From Methylococcales symbiont of Iophon sp. n. MRB-2018 (GTDB taxonomy: Bacteria > Pseudomonadota > Gammaproteobacteria > Methylococcales > Methylomonadaceae), in assembly GCA_003666325.1 (NCBI GenBank), contig QPIL01000121.1, positions 1 to 64,000 of the forward strand: a stretch of 64,000 nucleotides of DNA, read 5' to 3'. Below are positions 34,785-43,298 of the stretch, piece after piece. Below the pieces are notes generated by a model. That model was not told the DNA's origin. It made no database searches and saw only the letters and a list, made by a program, of their open reading frames with translations. Numbering within the stretch: position 1 is the first letter of the stretch; each line of letters starts with the position of its first letter. The translations under genes were made by a program, and so were the position numbers.

Positions 34785-35741
34785 ATGAAATTGGAAGAAA
34801 ACAGTGGCAGGGCAAAAGTTCAGTGGCTTGAAATTACTGAAGAAAATAGCGGTCAACGTATAGATAATTTCTTGATTACATTATTAAAAGGTGTGCCTAA
34901 AACAAGAATTTATAGACTTATTCGTAAAGGCGAAGTCAGAGTTAATAAAGGTCGTATTAATAATAGGTATCGGCTTGAAATAGGCGATTGTGTTAGGGTT
35001 CCACCCGTTAGGGTTGCTGTTCGCAACCATGAAGTGGATCTAAAACCCACTTTAAAATACAGCCTTGAAAACGGCATTTTGTATGAAGATGAAGTGTTGA
35101 TGGTGCTGAATAAAGCGGCAGGTTTTGCTGTTCACGGAGGCAGTGGTATTAGCTCAGGAATAATTGAAGCATTGAGAGTATTAAGACCTGATGCCAGGTT
35201 TCTGGAATTAGCACATCGGCTAGATAAAGATACTTCAGGCTGTCTATTAATCGCAAAAAAAAGATCGGCATTAAAAGCCTTGCATGACCTTTTTAGAGGT
35301 GATGCTGTTAAAAAAACCTATTTAGCTTTATTGGCTGGCGAATGGGAAAGAAAAAAACTGATAGTAACAGAGCCTTTACTAAGAAATACAGGTAAAGGAG
35401 GGGAGCGAATTGTTAAAGTCAGTAAGCTCGGTAAATTTTCGGAAACCCATTTTCGGCGTATTCAAAAATACCCATCGCTTACTTTGGTAGAAGCTTCGCC
35501 TAAAACAGGGCGTACACATCAAATACGAGTTCATGCTGCCTGGTTAGGGCATCCGATTGTAGGGGATAGTCGTTACGGGGATGAAGAGATCAATAAAAAA
35601 TTAAGAAAAAAAGGTTTTAAACGATTATTTCTTCATGCTCAACAACTACAATTTGTGCATCCAGTAACGGGTGAGAAAATATGTTTTAAAGCACCTTTAG
35701 CCGTAGAATTGCAAAAACAGCTTGAGAGTAACAGTGATTAA
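34785..35741 (+). CDS. rluC: 23S rRNA pseudouridine synthase
   Basis: RluC converts three uridines of 23S rRNA to pseudouridine. An S4 RNA-binding domain covers about residues 20-80, followed by the synthase domain with catalytic Asp in AHRLDKDTSG and the late GRTHQIRVH motif. Length (318) and the position divergent to rne match other gammaproteobacteria, where rluC adjoins rne. The SppA-like gene follows 24 bp later on the same strand. Confidence 0.93.
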   Translation: MKLEENSGRAKVQWLEITEENSGQRIDNFLITLLKGVPKTRIYRLIRKGEVRVNKGRINNRYRLEIGDCVRVPPVRVAVRNHEVDLKPTLKYSLENGILYEDEVLMVLNKAAGFAVHGGSGISSGIIEALRVLRPDARFLELAHRLDKDTSGCLLIAKKRSALKALHDLFRGDAVKKTYLALLAGEWERKKLIVTEPLLRNTGKGGERIVKVSKLGKFSETHFRRIQKYPSLTLVEASPKTGRTHQIRVHAAWLGHPIVGDSRYGDEEINKKLRKKGFKRLFLHAQQLQFVHPVTGEKICFKAPLAVELQKQLESNSD

Positions 35742-35765
35742 AATTAATAGATATAGAGCATCATC

Positions 35766-36728
35766 ATGAACGAAACAGAAATGAATAATGAAAAAAAGTC
35801 TAGCTGGGAAAGGGAAGTGATAGAAAAATTAGCTATGGCAGCTATAACAGAACAGCGTCGAGCTAGGCGATGGAACGTGTTTTTTAAAACATTAATGTTT
35901 GTTTATCTGATTGCCGTAGGTGCAATGGCGTTTTATCCGAAATTTGAAAAAGAATTAAGTGGAAGTGACAAGGATCATACTGCAATCATAGATGTGGTGG
36001 GTATGATAGCGGTAGGAGAAGCAGTGAATGCTGACAGCGTTATCGAAGGTTTAAGAGATGCCTTAAAAGATAAAAAAACCAAAGGTGTTATTTTAAATAT
36101 TAATTCACCTGGAGGAAGTCCTGTTGAATCAGCTTATATTTTTGCTGAAATTAAAAGGCTGAAAAAGAAACATCCTGATATACCTATCCATGCTGTTGTT
36201 AGTGATATTTGTGCTTCTGGTGGCTATTATATTGCTGCTGCTGCAGATAATATTTATGTCAGTCAGGCCAGTATGATTGGCTCTATCGGTGTCATTATGA
36301 ATGGCTTTGGTTTTGTGAGTACAATGGAAAAGCTGGGTGTTGATAGGCGACTTATTATTGCGGGTAAGCACAAAGCTTTAATGGATCCTTTCTCAGACGT
36401 TAATGAAGCAGAAAATAAACACATGCAAACATTAGTCAATGATGTGCATCAGCAATTTATTGATGCTATCCGTTTAGGTCGAGGTGATCGTTTAAAAGAA
36501 TCAGAAGATACTTTTTCTGGTTTGATTTGGACAGGTACTCAAGGTATTAAAATGGGATTGGCAGATGGTTTTGGTAGCGTTGATTCAGTGGCAAGGGATA
36601 TCATAGGTACTGAAAATAAATTAAACTTTACACCACAAGAAAAATTATTGGAAAAGCTGGTGGGTAAATTAGGAGCTTCATTTGGACAGGCTTTAGGGCT
36701 TACTGTAAATGGTTTTTCCATGCGTTAA
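35766..36728 (+). CDS. sppA: Signal peptide peptidase SppA-type, S49 family
   Basis: The 320-residue protein has a cytoplasmic N-terminus, one membrane anchor at about 40-60, and a single S49 protease domain with the serine nucleophile in ICASGGYYIAAAAD and the probable general-base lysine in IIAGKHKALMDPF. It is the short single-domain form and would degrade signal peptides at the periplasmic face. It shares a transcript with rluC by spacing. After it lies a family-A MITE. Confidence 0.88.
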   Translation: MNETEMNNEKKSSWEREVIEKLAMAAITEQRRARRWNVFFKTLMFVYLIAVGAMAFYPKFEKELSGSDKDHTAIIDVVGMIAVGEAVNADSVIEGLRDALKDKKTKGVILNINSPGGSPVESAYIFAEIKRLKKKHPDIPIHAVVSDICASGGYYIAAAADNIYVSQASMIGSIGVIMNGFGFVSTMEKLGVDRRLIIAGKHKALMDPFSDVNEAENKHMQTLVNDVHQQFIDAIRLGRGDRLKESEDTFSGLIWTGTQGIKMGLADGFGSVDSVARDIIGTENKLNFTPQEKLLEKLVGKLGASFGQALGLTVNGFSMR

Positions 36729-36772
36729 AATTCAGTTTGGATTCAGACTGGACTGTTAATACTATACTTAAC

Positions 36773-36934
36773 GAGATCTCAGCATAACGCATGAACGGAT
36801 AAAAAAGACTAGAAGTTTTCTATCTTTCAGCCAAAATAACGGGCAATAGCTCACTATTATGCTTGTATTTTGACTAAAGAGATCTGAAAAATGCTATCCC
36901 TTTTTTATCCGTTCCAGAGTTATACTGAGGTCTC
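36773..36934. mobile_element. Family-A MITE between sppA and the PepSY gene
   Basis: A 162-bp element with ends GAGATCTCAGCATAACGC and AGTTATACTGAGGTCTC. TAAC is present on both sides, but the 5-bp duplication is not perfect, so it is older. The internal sequence includes a local GAGATCTG insertion relative to other copies. Confidence 0.88.
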
Positions 36935-36971
36935 TAACATAATAAATTAATCGACTAATTACAGGTTTACC

Positions 36972-37229
36972 ATGCAGGTTTTTGCTAATGTTTTAATGTT
37001 ATCTCTTTTTTTAATGCAGCCAGTTTATGCCGACAAAGCCTTTATTTTGCCTGATTTAAGTCTGGACGAGGCAACAAAAAAAATAATTGAAGAGAGCAGC
37101 AGTAAGGTGCTTGATGCGACTACAGAAGAAATAAATGGAGTCAATACTCATATTATCAAAGTCTTGACGGAAGATGGTCGGGTTCAATATATTAGAGTTG
37201 ATGTCGATTCAGGTAAAATTATCAGGTAG
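36972..37229 (+). CDS. PepSY-like small periplasmic protein
   Basis: The 85-residue protein has a signal peptide (cleavage near PVYA-DK) and then one PepSY-like domain (SLDEATKKIIEESSSKVLDAT, then VQYIRVDVDSGKIIR). Such small proteins are often encoded beside PhoPQ-like two-component systems and may tune the sensor. The response regulator starts 4 bp after its stop. Its upstream promoter region ends within the family-A MITE. Confidence 0.8.
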   Translation: MQVFANVLMLSLFLMQPVYADKAFILPDLSLDEATKKIIEESSSKVLDATTEEINGVNTHIIKVLTEDGRVQYIRVDVDSGKIIR

Positions 37230-37233
37230 GGCT

Positions 37234-37911
37234 ATGCGCATTTTGATTGTTGAGGATGAAGTAACTCTATGCCAGCAAATACAGGGTTTTTTTTCAAGCA
37301 AAGGCTTTGCTGTAGATACCGCTCATACAGGAAATGATGGTTATTATCTAGCCACTGAATATCCAATAGATACTGCTATTATTGATATTGGATTACCCGA
37401 TTTTTCTGGTGTTGAGCTAATATCAAAATTAAGAAAAGAAGATATTACGGTTCCAATTTTGATTTTAACGGCAAGGAACCGTTGGCAAGAAAAAGTTGAA
37501 GGCTTAGAAGCTGGTGCTGATGATTATTTAGTCAAACCTTTTCATTATGAAGAGTTGTTAGCCAGAATCAATGCCTTACTCAGACGTTCACAAGGTAAAG
37601 CACATCCGGTTTTAAGCTATGCCAACATAAAATTAGATACTTTGTCTCAAGAAGTCAATGTCGATGACGAAAAAATTGAAGTAACAGCTTTTGAATATAA
37701 AGTGCTGGAATATCTATTGTTTCGTAAAGGTGAAGTGGTTTCAAAATCGGTTTTGACCGAGCATATTTATGACGAAGATTTTGATCGAGATAGTAATGTG
37801 ATTGAAGTTTTTATCGGCCGCTTACGCAAGAAACTCGACCCACAAGGCATAACAAAACCTATTGAAACCCTGAGAGGCCGTGGCTATAGGATTTCAGAAC
37901 AGAATGGATAA
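37234..37911 (+). CDS. OmpR/PhoP-type response regulator
   Basis: The receiver domain contains EDE at 7-9, phosphoacceptor Asp in TAIIDIGLPD (near 51) and KPFHYEELLAR with the conserved Lys. The C-terminal winged helix is the OmpR type (LEYLLFRKGEVVSKS...IETLRGRGYRIS). The ORF track starts at 37174, but the ATG at 37234 gives the standard MRILIVEDE start and avoids overlapping the PepSY gene. With the PepSY gene and kinase it forms a three-gene set resembling PhoPQ. Confidence 0.9.
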   Translation: MRILIVEDEVTLCQQIQGFFSSKGFAVDTAHTGNDGYYLATEYPIDTAIIDIGLPDFSGVELISKLRKEDITVPILILTARNRWQEKVEGLEAGADDYLVKPFHYEELLARINALLRRSQGKAHPVLSYANIKLDTLSQEVNVDDEKIEVTAFEYKVLEYLLFRKGEVVSKSVLTEHIYDEDFDRDSNVIEVFIGRLRKKLDPQGITKPIETLRGRGYRISEQNG

Positions 37912-37944
37912 AACACTGTGCTGCGCTTATTAAATAAGTAAAAA

Positions 37945-39288
37945 GTGAAAGTTCAATCCCTCAGTTTCCGCTTATTTATTTCTTCAGGCTTTGTATTAAC
38001 CGCTTTTTTTGCTCTGGTTGCTTTTGTTATGGAGCAAGGCTTTAGAGAAAGCACAGAACAAGCACTGAAAGAAACATTACAAGTACATCTTTATTCACTA
38101 TTAGCTGTGGCAGAAATGACCGATTCAGGCATAATGAAAATACCTAGGTCATTACGAGAACCGCGTTTTTCCAACCCGAGTTCTGGTTTGTATGCAGCGA
38201 TTAATCAAACAGATAATACCTTAGTCTGGCGATCAGCCTCAGCTATCGGCATAGATTTATCCCCCTCTTTATTATTAAAACCTGGCGAATTAATATTTGT
38301 AAAAGATAGCAATAGTCGTTTTGTACTGCATTATTCGATCATCTGGGAAAATAAAAAAGGAATAGAAAATTCTTATGTTTTTACCGTAGCAGAAGATGAG
38401 TCTTTTGTTATTCATCAAGTCGATGGTTTTCGATTAACCCTCCGAACATGGCTTTTTTTTATTGGCATACTTTTGGTTTTTATTCAATATTTTGTTTTAC
38501 GCTGGAGCTTAAAACCATTAAGAATTATTGTTAATGATCTGGAAGAAATAGAAGCGGGAAAGAAAACTCGACTGAATGGTTATTATCCGTTTGAATTAAA
38601 AGGACTCGCTGATAACCTAAATGCATTAATTAGTAGTGAGCGAGCACATCTTGAGCGTTATCGAAATACCTTGTCAGATCTGGCACACAGTTTAAAAACA
38701 CCGTTGGCAATTTTGAGAGGGTGTATAGATCTCCCCACGGCTAACAAGGAAACGGTTAATGAACAGATTGCCCGAATGGATGATATTGTTGAATATCAAT
38801 TACAAAAAGCAGCAGCAAAAGGTCAAAAAAAACTAACAGGTAAAGTGGATATTGTTTTGATTGTAAACAAAATAATTTTGTCCTTAAAAAAAGTCTATTC
38901 AGACAAACAAATAGTTTTTTATTTTTCCCATGATGAGCGTTGTTTTATCTATGCAGAACAAGGCGATGTCTATGAGATTGTGGGGAATTTATTAGATAAT
39001 GCATCAAAATGGTGTGACCATCAGGTGAAAATAAGTTTAATTCAGCTTGAAAGGGATAAAAATAAAAAGTATTCATTACTCTTGAAAATTGAAGATGATG
39101 GAAAGGGAATTCCAAAACATAAATTAGACGAGATATTACAACGCGGCGTTAGAGCGGATGAGAATACTAAAGGATATGGCATTGGTATGGCTGTCGTTAA
39201 TGAATTAACTGTTTTATTGGATGGTCAATTAATAGCAGGAACCAGTAAAACGCTAGGTGGAATGAAATGGCAGGTATATTTTCCATGA
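37945..39288 (+). CDS. PhoQ-like sensor histidine kinase
   Basis: The 447-residue kinase has membrane spans at about 12-32 and 165-185 with a periplasmic sensor of about 130 residues between. A HAMP-like linker follows, then the phosphoacceptor region SDLAHSLKTPLAIL (His near 249) and a HATPase domain with GNLLDNASKW and DDGKGIP. The sequence around the His resembles PhoQ. An in-frame stop just upstream forces the GTG at 37945 as the start. The signal sensed is unknown; divalent cations are a reasonable guess by family. Confidence 0.88.
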   Translation: MKVQSLSFRLFISSGFVLTAFFALVAFVMEQGFRESTEQALKETLQVHLYSLLAVAEMTDSGIMKIPRSLREPRFSNPSSGLYAAINQTDNTLVWRSASAIGIDLSPSLLLKPGELIFVKDSNSRFVLHYSIIWENKKGIENSYVFTVAEDESFVIHQVDGFRLTLRTWLFFIGILLVFIQYFVLRWSLKPLRIIVNDLEEIEAGKKTRLNGYYPFELKGLADNLNALISSERAHLERYRNTLSDLAHSLKTPLAILRGCIDLPTANKETVNEQIARMDDIVEYQLQKAAAKGQKKLTGKVDIVLIVNKIILSLKKVYSDKQIVFYFSHDERCFIYAEQGDVYEIVGNLLDNASKWCDHQVKISLIQLERDKNKKYSLLLKIEDDGKGIPKHKLDEILQRGVRADENTKGYGIGMAVVNELTVLLDGQLIAGTSKTLGGMKWQVYFP

Positions 39289-39300
39289 TATGAAAAAGGT

Positions 39301-39771
39301 TTAACCGCGAGTGTTTTTTATTGGATCTGTGTTGAATAAAACATGTTTTGCTTCCACACGCTTAAAATCAGCTAAGCAACATTGCCCCGAAGGATTTCTA
39401 ATTTCACATGCACAGTCATTAAGTTTTGTACGTTGAATAACAAATTCTTTAATGTAATAGGCACGTTCAGTACCTAATGCAGAATAATATATGTCGGTGT
39501 CAATATCAAAACAAAAACACAGTTTGTTTTTTTTTATTTCTTCAGATGTTTTTAGCTGTGTAGTGGCAATAGTTTGACCTGTTATCGAAAAATACGCGAC
39601 TGGACACGATGGTAAAGAACAGAAATAAGGACTGTTTAAAAGGGTTTTTTCATTTTCAGGAAAGTGTAATTGATGATAAAGCGTGCGCATTTTGACGCTG
39701 TTACTGCTTGAACCACATTGAGGACAAGTTTGGCTCGGTTTTGATGAGGTTTTGGGGCAGCAATCAGGCAT
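39301..39771 (-). CDS. Cysteine-rich CopZ-N-like metal/Fe-S protein in the mer locus
   Basis: The 156-residue protein has a Zn-type start (DCCPKTSSKPSQTCPQCG), an extended middle with PYFCSLPSCPVAYF, then CFCFDID and NDCACEIRNPSGQCC. This is the pattern of the CopZ N-terminal domain, which in Archaeoglobus binds zinc and a [2Fe-2S] cluster. It is the third gene after merT and merP on the same strand. It could receive or reduce the imported metal, an inference from context. Some homologs are fused to a copper-chaperone HMA domain, which is absent here. Confidence 0.75.
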   Translation of the reverse strand: MPDCCPKTSSKPSQTCPQCGSSSNSVKMRTLYHQLHFPENEKTLLNSPYFCSLPSCPVAYFSITGQTIATTQLKTSEEIKKNKLCFCFDIDTDIYYSALGTERAYYIKEFVIQRTKLNDCACEIRNPSGQCCLADFKRVEAKHVLFNTDPIKNTRG

Positions 39772-39789
39772 AATAATTTGTCGTTTATG

Positions 39790-40104
39790 TTATTGATTTT
39801 TTTCCTGTAGTTTTGCTGGATAGCCGATATTAATAATTATTTTTGCGATTCTATCAGGACTCGTTTTTGTTGGATCGAAATTAATAGTTGCAGTTTTAGC
39901 ATCATAATTAATAGTGACTTGCTGGAGGCCATTTTCGACTTCAAGTGCCTTTTTAATAGTATATTTGCACACTGGGCAGGTCATATTTTGTATATCGAAT
40001 ATGGCAGTGGCATTTTTTAATGGTTTTTTAATAACTGTTTCTGCCTGACCTATTGAGATTGGACTCTGTGTAATTAATAGAAGAAAGATAAGTATATTTT
40101 TCAT
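39790..40104 (-). CDS. merP: Periplasmic heavy-metal-binding protein MerP
   Basis: The 104-residue protein has a signal peptide (about 1-21) and one HMA domain with the metal-binding motif NMTCPVCKYT and the family fold (ITINYDAKTATINFDP). MerP collects Hg(II) in the periplasm and passes it to MerT. It is encoded between merT and the cysteine-rich protein with short gaps, so all are in one operon from the MerR-controlled promoter at 40525-40556. Confidence 0.88.
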   Translation of the reverse strand: MKNILIFLLLITQSPISIGQAETVIKKPLKNATAIFDIQNMTCPVCKYTIKKALEVENGLQQVTINYDAKTATINFDPTKTSPDRIAKIIINIGYPAKLQEKNQ

Positions 40105-40125
40105 AGTCGATTGTATTATTTGTAA

Positions 40126-40491
40126 TTACATAAAAAAGGGGGCATATATAGGAAATGTCAATAGCAGTAGAATCAATAGTAAAACTATCCAAAATAAGCT
40201 GCGTTGTCTATGTTGTATTGAAGTTGATATACAGACCTGTTGCTTTTGACACTGGTTCTTTTTGAAATAAAGACGATGAAAGGCTAAAACCATAAAAAAG
40301 ACGGTTAAGATGATAAAAAAAGGACGCATAAAGGTCATGGAGGTCAATGTTGCCATCCATGCTCCACTGATTCCCAGAGAAAGTAGTAATAAAGGACCAA
40401 AGCAACAAGCCGATGCGGCTATAGCAGAAAAGATAGCAAGTAAGGCTGGACAAAAAGAGTGTCGGGTGAAAGTTGCTTGTTCTGATTTCAT
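40126..40491 (-). CDS. merT: Mercuric transport protein MerT
   Basis: The 121-residue protein has three membrane spans, the paired cysteines ASACCFGPLLL in the first span and a second cysteine pair (CQKQQVC) in the cytoplasmic loop. MerT carries Hg(II) across the inner membrane from MerP. It is the first gene of the operon, with its start 34 bp downstream of the promoter. No MerA reductase is encoded in the window, so imported mercury would need another sink. Confidence 0.88.
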   Translation of the reverse strand: MKSEQATFTRHSFCPALLAIFSAIAASACCFGPLLLLSLGISGAWMATLTSMTFMRPFFIILTVFFMVLAFHRLYFKKNQCQKQQVCISTSIQHRQRSLFWIVLLLILLLLTFPIYAPFFM

Positions 40492-40524
40492 TACAACAGT
40501 TTGCTCAAAGATGGATTGAGCTTG

Positions 40525-40556
40525 ATTGTAAACCCTGCTGTTAAGGTCAGGGTCAA
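40525..40556 (-). promoter_or_regulatory. MerR-type operator-promoter for merT-merP
   Basis: On the minus strand TTGACC (-35) and TACAAT (-10) are separated by 20 bp, longer than a normal 17-bp spacer and typical of MerR-controlled promoters. The spacer contains the dyad ACCCTGACCTTAACAGCAGGGT, with perfect arms ACCCTG and CAGGGT (40532-40553). MerR binding should twist the DNA to realign the elements. Confidence 0.8.
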
Positions 40557-40593
40557 GTTGTAAAAGCTATTTTTAAAGAATTTAACGGGTGAA

Positions 40594-40986
40594 CTATGTG
40601 TTTTTGGACAATGCATCAAGAATGGCGCAGTACTCTGAAGATTTTGTCTGTTGGCAATGTGTGGCAAGTTGAGTCAAAAATTGACGAATAGCCATTAATT
40701 TATTAATTTGATCATCGATATTTTGACATTTTTGCTCTGCTATTTTTCTGATTTCATCACAATGAGTTGCATCAAGAGAGAGTAATTCGGCAATTTCTTT
40801 TAAAGTAAACCCCGCCTTTTGGGCGCGTTTAATAAACTGGATGGTAGTAATTGCCTCAGTAGAGTAGTGTCGAAACCCATGATTAGGCTTTTCAGGTTCT
40901 GCCAATAAACCAATGCGTTGATAATGGCGAACTGTTGCAATAGTCACTTCAGCTTGTTGGGCAAGTTTGCCAATAGTCAGTTTCAT
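40594..40986 (-). CDS. merR: Hg(II)-responsive MerR regulator
   Basis: The 130-residue regulator has a winged HTH (TIGKLAQQAEVTIATVRHYQ), a dimerisation helix and cysteines 76, 111 and 120. These correspond, by a constant offset of 6, to Cys82, Cys117 and Cys126 that bind Hg(II) in Tn501 MerR. It lies upstream of merT on the same strand, with the operator between. The dedicated merT promoter implies merR has its own promoter upstream. The conserved triad supports mercury rather than other metals as the effector. Confidence 0.92.
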   Translation of the reverse strand: MKLTIGKLAQQAEVTIATVRHYQRIGLLAEPEKPNHGFRHYSTEAITTIQFIKRAQKAGFTLKEIAELLSLDATHCDEIRKIAEQKCQNIDDQINKLMAIRQFLTQLATHCQQTKSSEYCAILDALSKNT

Positions 40987-41033
40987 TTGTAATAAAATTG
41001 TTTAGTTTCTATCTGTATAGTTTCATCACCTTA

Positions 41034-41178
41034 TATAATATTCAATAAATAAATATACTATAAACAGATAAATAATAGGGACAGGCTTGGAATGAAATAC
41101 TAAATTAGCATGGTTTTGTGAGAAGTTTGTGCAGTAGAGAGTGGGATTGTTTGGTTTAGTTATTTTTTGAATATGGTA
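41034..41178. mobile_element. Family-B MITE, diverged copy 4
   Basis: The ends TATAATATTCAATAAATAAA and TTTTTTGAATATGGTA match the family, and TTA precedes the left end (TTG follows the right). The internal sequence is unlike the other copies. It lies between merR and the isocitrate dehydrogenase gene. Confidence 0.7.
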
Positions 41179-41244
41179 TTGATAAAAAAATCCCACAAGA
41201 CGGATAGGTTGTTTGTTGCCAGTTGCCTTAATAGGCATGAAAAA

Positions 41245-42252
41245 TTATAGTGCAGCTATAATGGCATCACCCATTTCGACTGTACCTGCTTTAGAGGCTG
41301 GGTTTAGATCAGGAGTAACAAACTCTGCCTCTTCAACCACCTTTTCTACCGCTGCTTTGATTCTACTGGCCGCCTCTGTTTCACCCAAGTGATTTAACAT
41401 CATCACAGCTGCCATAATAACAGCGGTTGGGTTGGCAATATTTTTACCTGCAATATCAGGGGCACTACCATGAACCGCTTCAAACAATGCTGCATCTTCA
41501 CCGATATTAGCACCGGGAATCAAACCTAAACCGCCCACCAGACCTGCGGTTAAATCAGATAAAATATCACCAAACATATTGGTGGTGACAATAACATCAA
41601 ATTGACTATGATCCATAATTAAATGCATACAGGCCGCATCAACAATTTTTTCATCAAATTCAATTTCAGGATATTTTTTAGCCACTTCCCTGGCAGTATC
41701 TAAAAACAAGCCCGATGTATATTTTAAAATATTCGCTTTATGACAAGCCGTTACTTTTTTTCGACCGTTTTCAATAGCATATTTAAAGGCATACTCCACA
41801 ATGCGCTCAGAGCCTTCTTTAGTAATCACTGCCAAACTTTCTGCCACATCTTTTTGTCGGGTTAAATAATGCTCAAGCCCTAAATACAAGCCTTCTGTAT
41901 TTTCCCTCACCACCACAATATCAACACCTTCAAAACGGCTTTGTGCGCCTTTCCAGGTTTTTGCAGGTCTGATATTGGCATATAAATCATATTTTTGACG
42001 CAAAGCCACATTAATACTTCTGAATCCACCACCGATAGGTGTTGTTAACGGCCCTTTAAATGCGATTCTGTTTTTATCAATAGATTTTAACGTTACATCA
42101 GGAATCGGTGTTCCATGTTTATCAAAAGCTGCCATACCTGCATCAGCTTCCTCCCAATTAATTTTCACCCCAGCCGCATCAATAATTTTGACAGCCACTT
42201 CCATAATAGAAGGCCCAATACCATCACCCTTTATTAATGTAACATTATGCAT
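41245..42252 (-). CDS. NAD-type isocitrate dehydrogenase
   Basis: The 335-residue protein belongs to the isocitrate/isopropylmalate dehydrogenase family, with KGDGIGPSI at the start, LTTPIGGGFRSINVALRQ in the substrate region, VVRENTEGLYLG, and the cofactor part HGSAPDIAGKNIANPTA. Lack of the extra loops of NADP enzymes and the GGGFRSxN motif fit the NAD-dependent isocitrate dehydrogenase related to eukaryotic subunits. It would feed the oxidative TCA branch. It is divergent from the mtd genes. Homoisocitrate or isopropylmalate activity is less likely. Confidence 0.85.
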   Translation of the reverse strand: MHNVTLIKGDGIGPSIMEVAVKIIDAAGVKINWEEADAGMAAFDKHGTPIPDVTLKSIDKNRIAFKGPLTTPIGGGFRSINVALRQKYDLYANIRPAKTWKGAQSRFEGVDIVVVRENTEGLYLGLEHYLTRQKDVAESLAVITKEGSERIVEYAFKYAIENGRKKVTACHKANILKYTSGLFLDTAREVAKKYPEIEFDEKIVDAACMHLIMDHSQFDVIVTTNMFGDILSDLTAGLVGGLGLIPGANIGEDAALFEAVHGSAPDIAGKNIANPTAVIMAAVMMLNHLGETEAASRIKAAVEKVVEEAEFVTPDLNPASKAGTVEMGDAIIAAL

Positions 42253-42379
42253 TTTTAGTTCTCCAAATTAATTAGGCTACAAATAATACACATTTTAACT
42301 ATTTTTTGCTGGATACAGTGTAATCATAGGAATAAATATTCTATAATTGCAAACTGGTACTTTAAAAATAGAGAAGATC

Positions 42380-43288
42380 ATGGAAAAACCTTACATTCTA
42401 CACTTGCTAACCACCGCAAAAAACCTGAGTCCATTTGATGTCAATATGGCTGTTGATGCTGGCTGGGTTTCAGCCATACCCTATATCAATGTTGAACCGA
42501 GTGAAACCAAAGGTTTAGTTCAAGATGTTATCTTTTCTCGTAGCCCAAAAGGCTTGCAAAAAACAGGCATATTTATTGGTGGTAGAGATACCAAACAGGC
42601 TATGGATATGCTTAAAACAGCAAAAAACACCATGCTTCCTCCCTTTGAAGTTTCTGTTTTTGCAGACCCTAGTGGTGCCTTTACTACCGCAGCGGGCATG
42701 GTAACCACCGTAGAAAAAGAACTAAAAGATAAATTCAATACAACGCTCAAAGGTAAAAACCTGCTAACATTGGGAGGTACAGGCCCAGTAGGTCAAGTAG
42801 CCAGTGTTCTAGCTGCGCAAGTGGGTGCTAATGTAAAAATTATTGGCAGACAATTAGATAAAGCAGAACGAGTTTCTGAACTGTGTAACGATGAATTTGC
42901 TGATGGACAAATTGCCATCGAAACAGCCACAAATAATGATATAGCGGAATTAATTAAAACAACCGATGTGGTTTTTTCAACAGGTGCTGCTGGTATTGAA
43001 TTACTCAACAGTGAGCACATAGCCTCCGCCTTACAACTTAAAGTGGTGGCTGATGTTAATGCTATTCCACCTTCAGGTGTCGCAGGTCTTGACCCTTTTG
43101 ATAATGGCAAGAAATTTGCCAATAGTCCAAGTGGTGCTGTAGGTATCGGTGCATTGGCTATCGGTAAGATTAAATATCAAACACAAAATCGTTTATTGAA
43201 AAATATGATCGATAGTGACAAACCGCTTTACTTACATTTTGAACATGCCTTCGAAGTCGCTCGTGAAATAGTAAAATCAGCTAAATAA
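42380..43288 (+). CDS. Methylene-tetrahydromethanopterin dehydrogenase paralog (MtdC/MtdA-like cofactor site)
   Basis: The 302-residue enzyme has the family N-terminus (SPFDVNMAVDAGW), FIGGRDTKQAMDML, FADPSGAFTTAAGMV and a GGTGPVGQVAS dinucleotide loop. The ensuing IIGRQLDKAERV resembles the GRKLDKA of NADP-dependent MtdA, suggesting NADP as cofactor. It oxidises methylene-H4MPT (possibly also methylene-H4F). The ORF track starts at 42347; the ATG at 42380 with AGAGAAG upstream is the better start. It is followed 10 bp later by a second paralog. Both serve the step between Fae and Mch. Confidence 0.85.
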   Translation: MEKPYILHLLTTAKNLSPFDVNMAVDAGWVSAIPYINVEPSETKGLVQDVIFSRSPKGLQKTGIFIGGRDTKQAMDMLKTAKNTMLPPFEVSVFADPSGAFTTAAGMVTTVEKELKDKFNTTLKGKNLLTLGGTGPVGQVASVLAAQVGANVKIIGRQLDKAERVSELCNDEFADGQIAIETATNNDIAELIKTTDVVFSTGAAGIELLNSEHIASALQLKVVADVNAIPPSGVAGLDPFDNGKKFANSPSGAVGIGALAIGKIKYQTQNRLLKNMIDSDKPLYLHFEHAFEVAREIVKSAK

Positions 43289-43298
43289 GGAATATACA

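Noticed and set aside
41026-41238. 70-codon minus-strand ORF
   Set aside because: It lies almost entirely within the diverged family-B element and lacks a ribosome-binding site.
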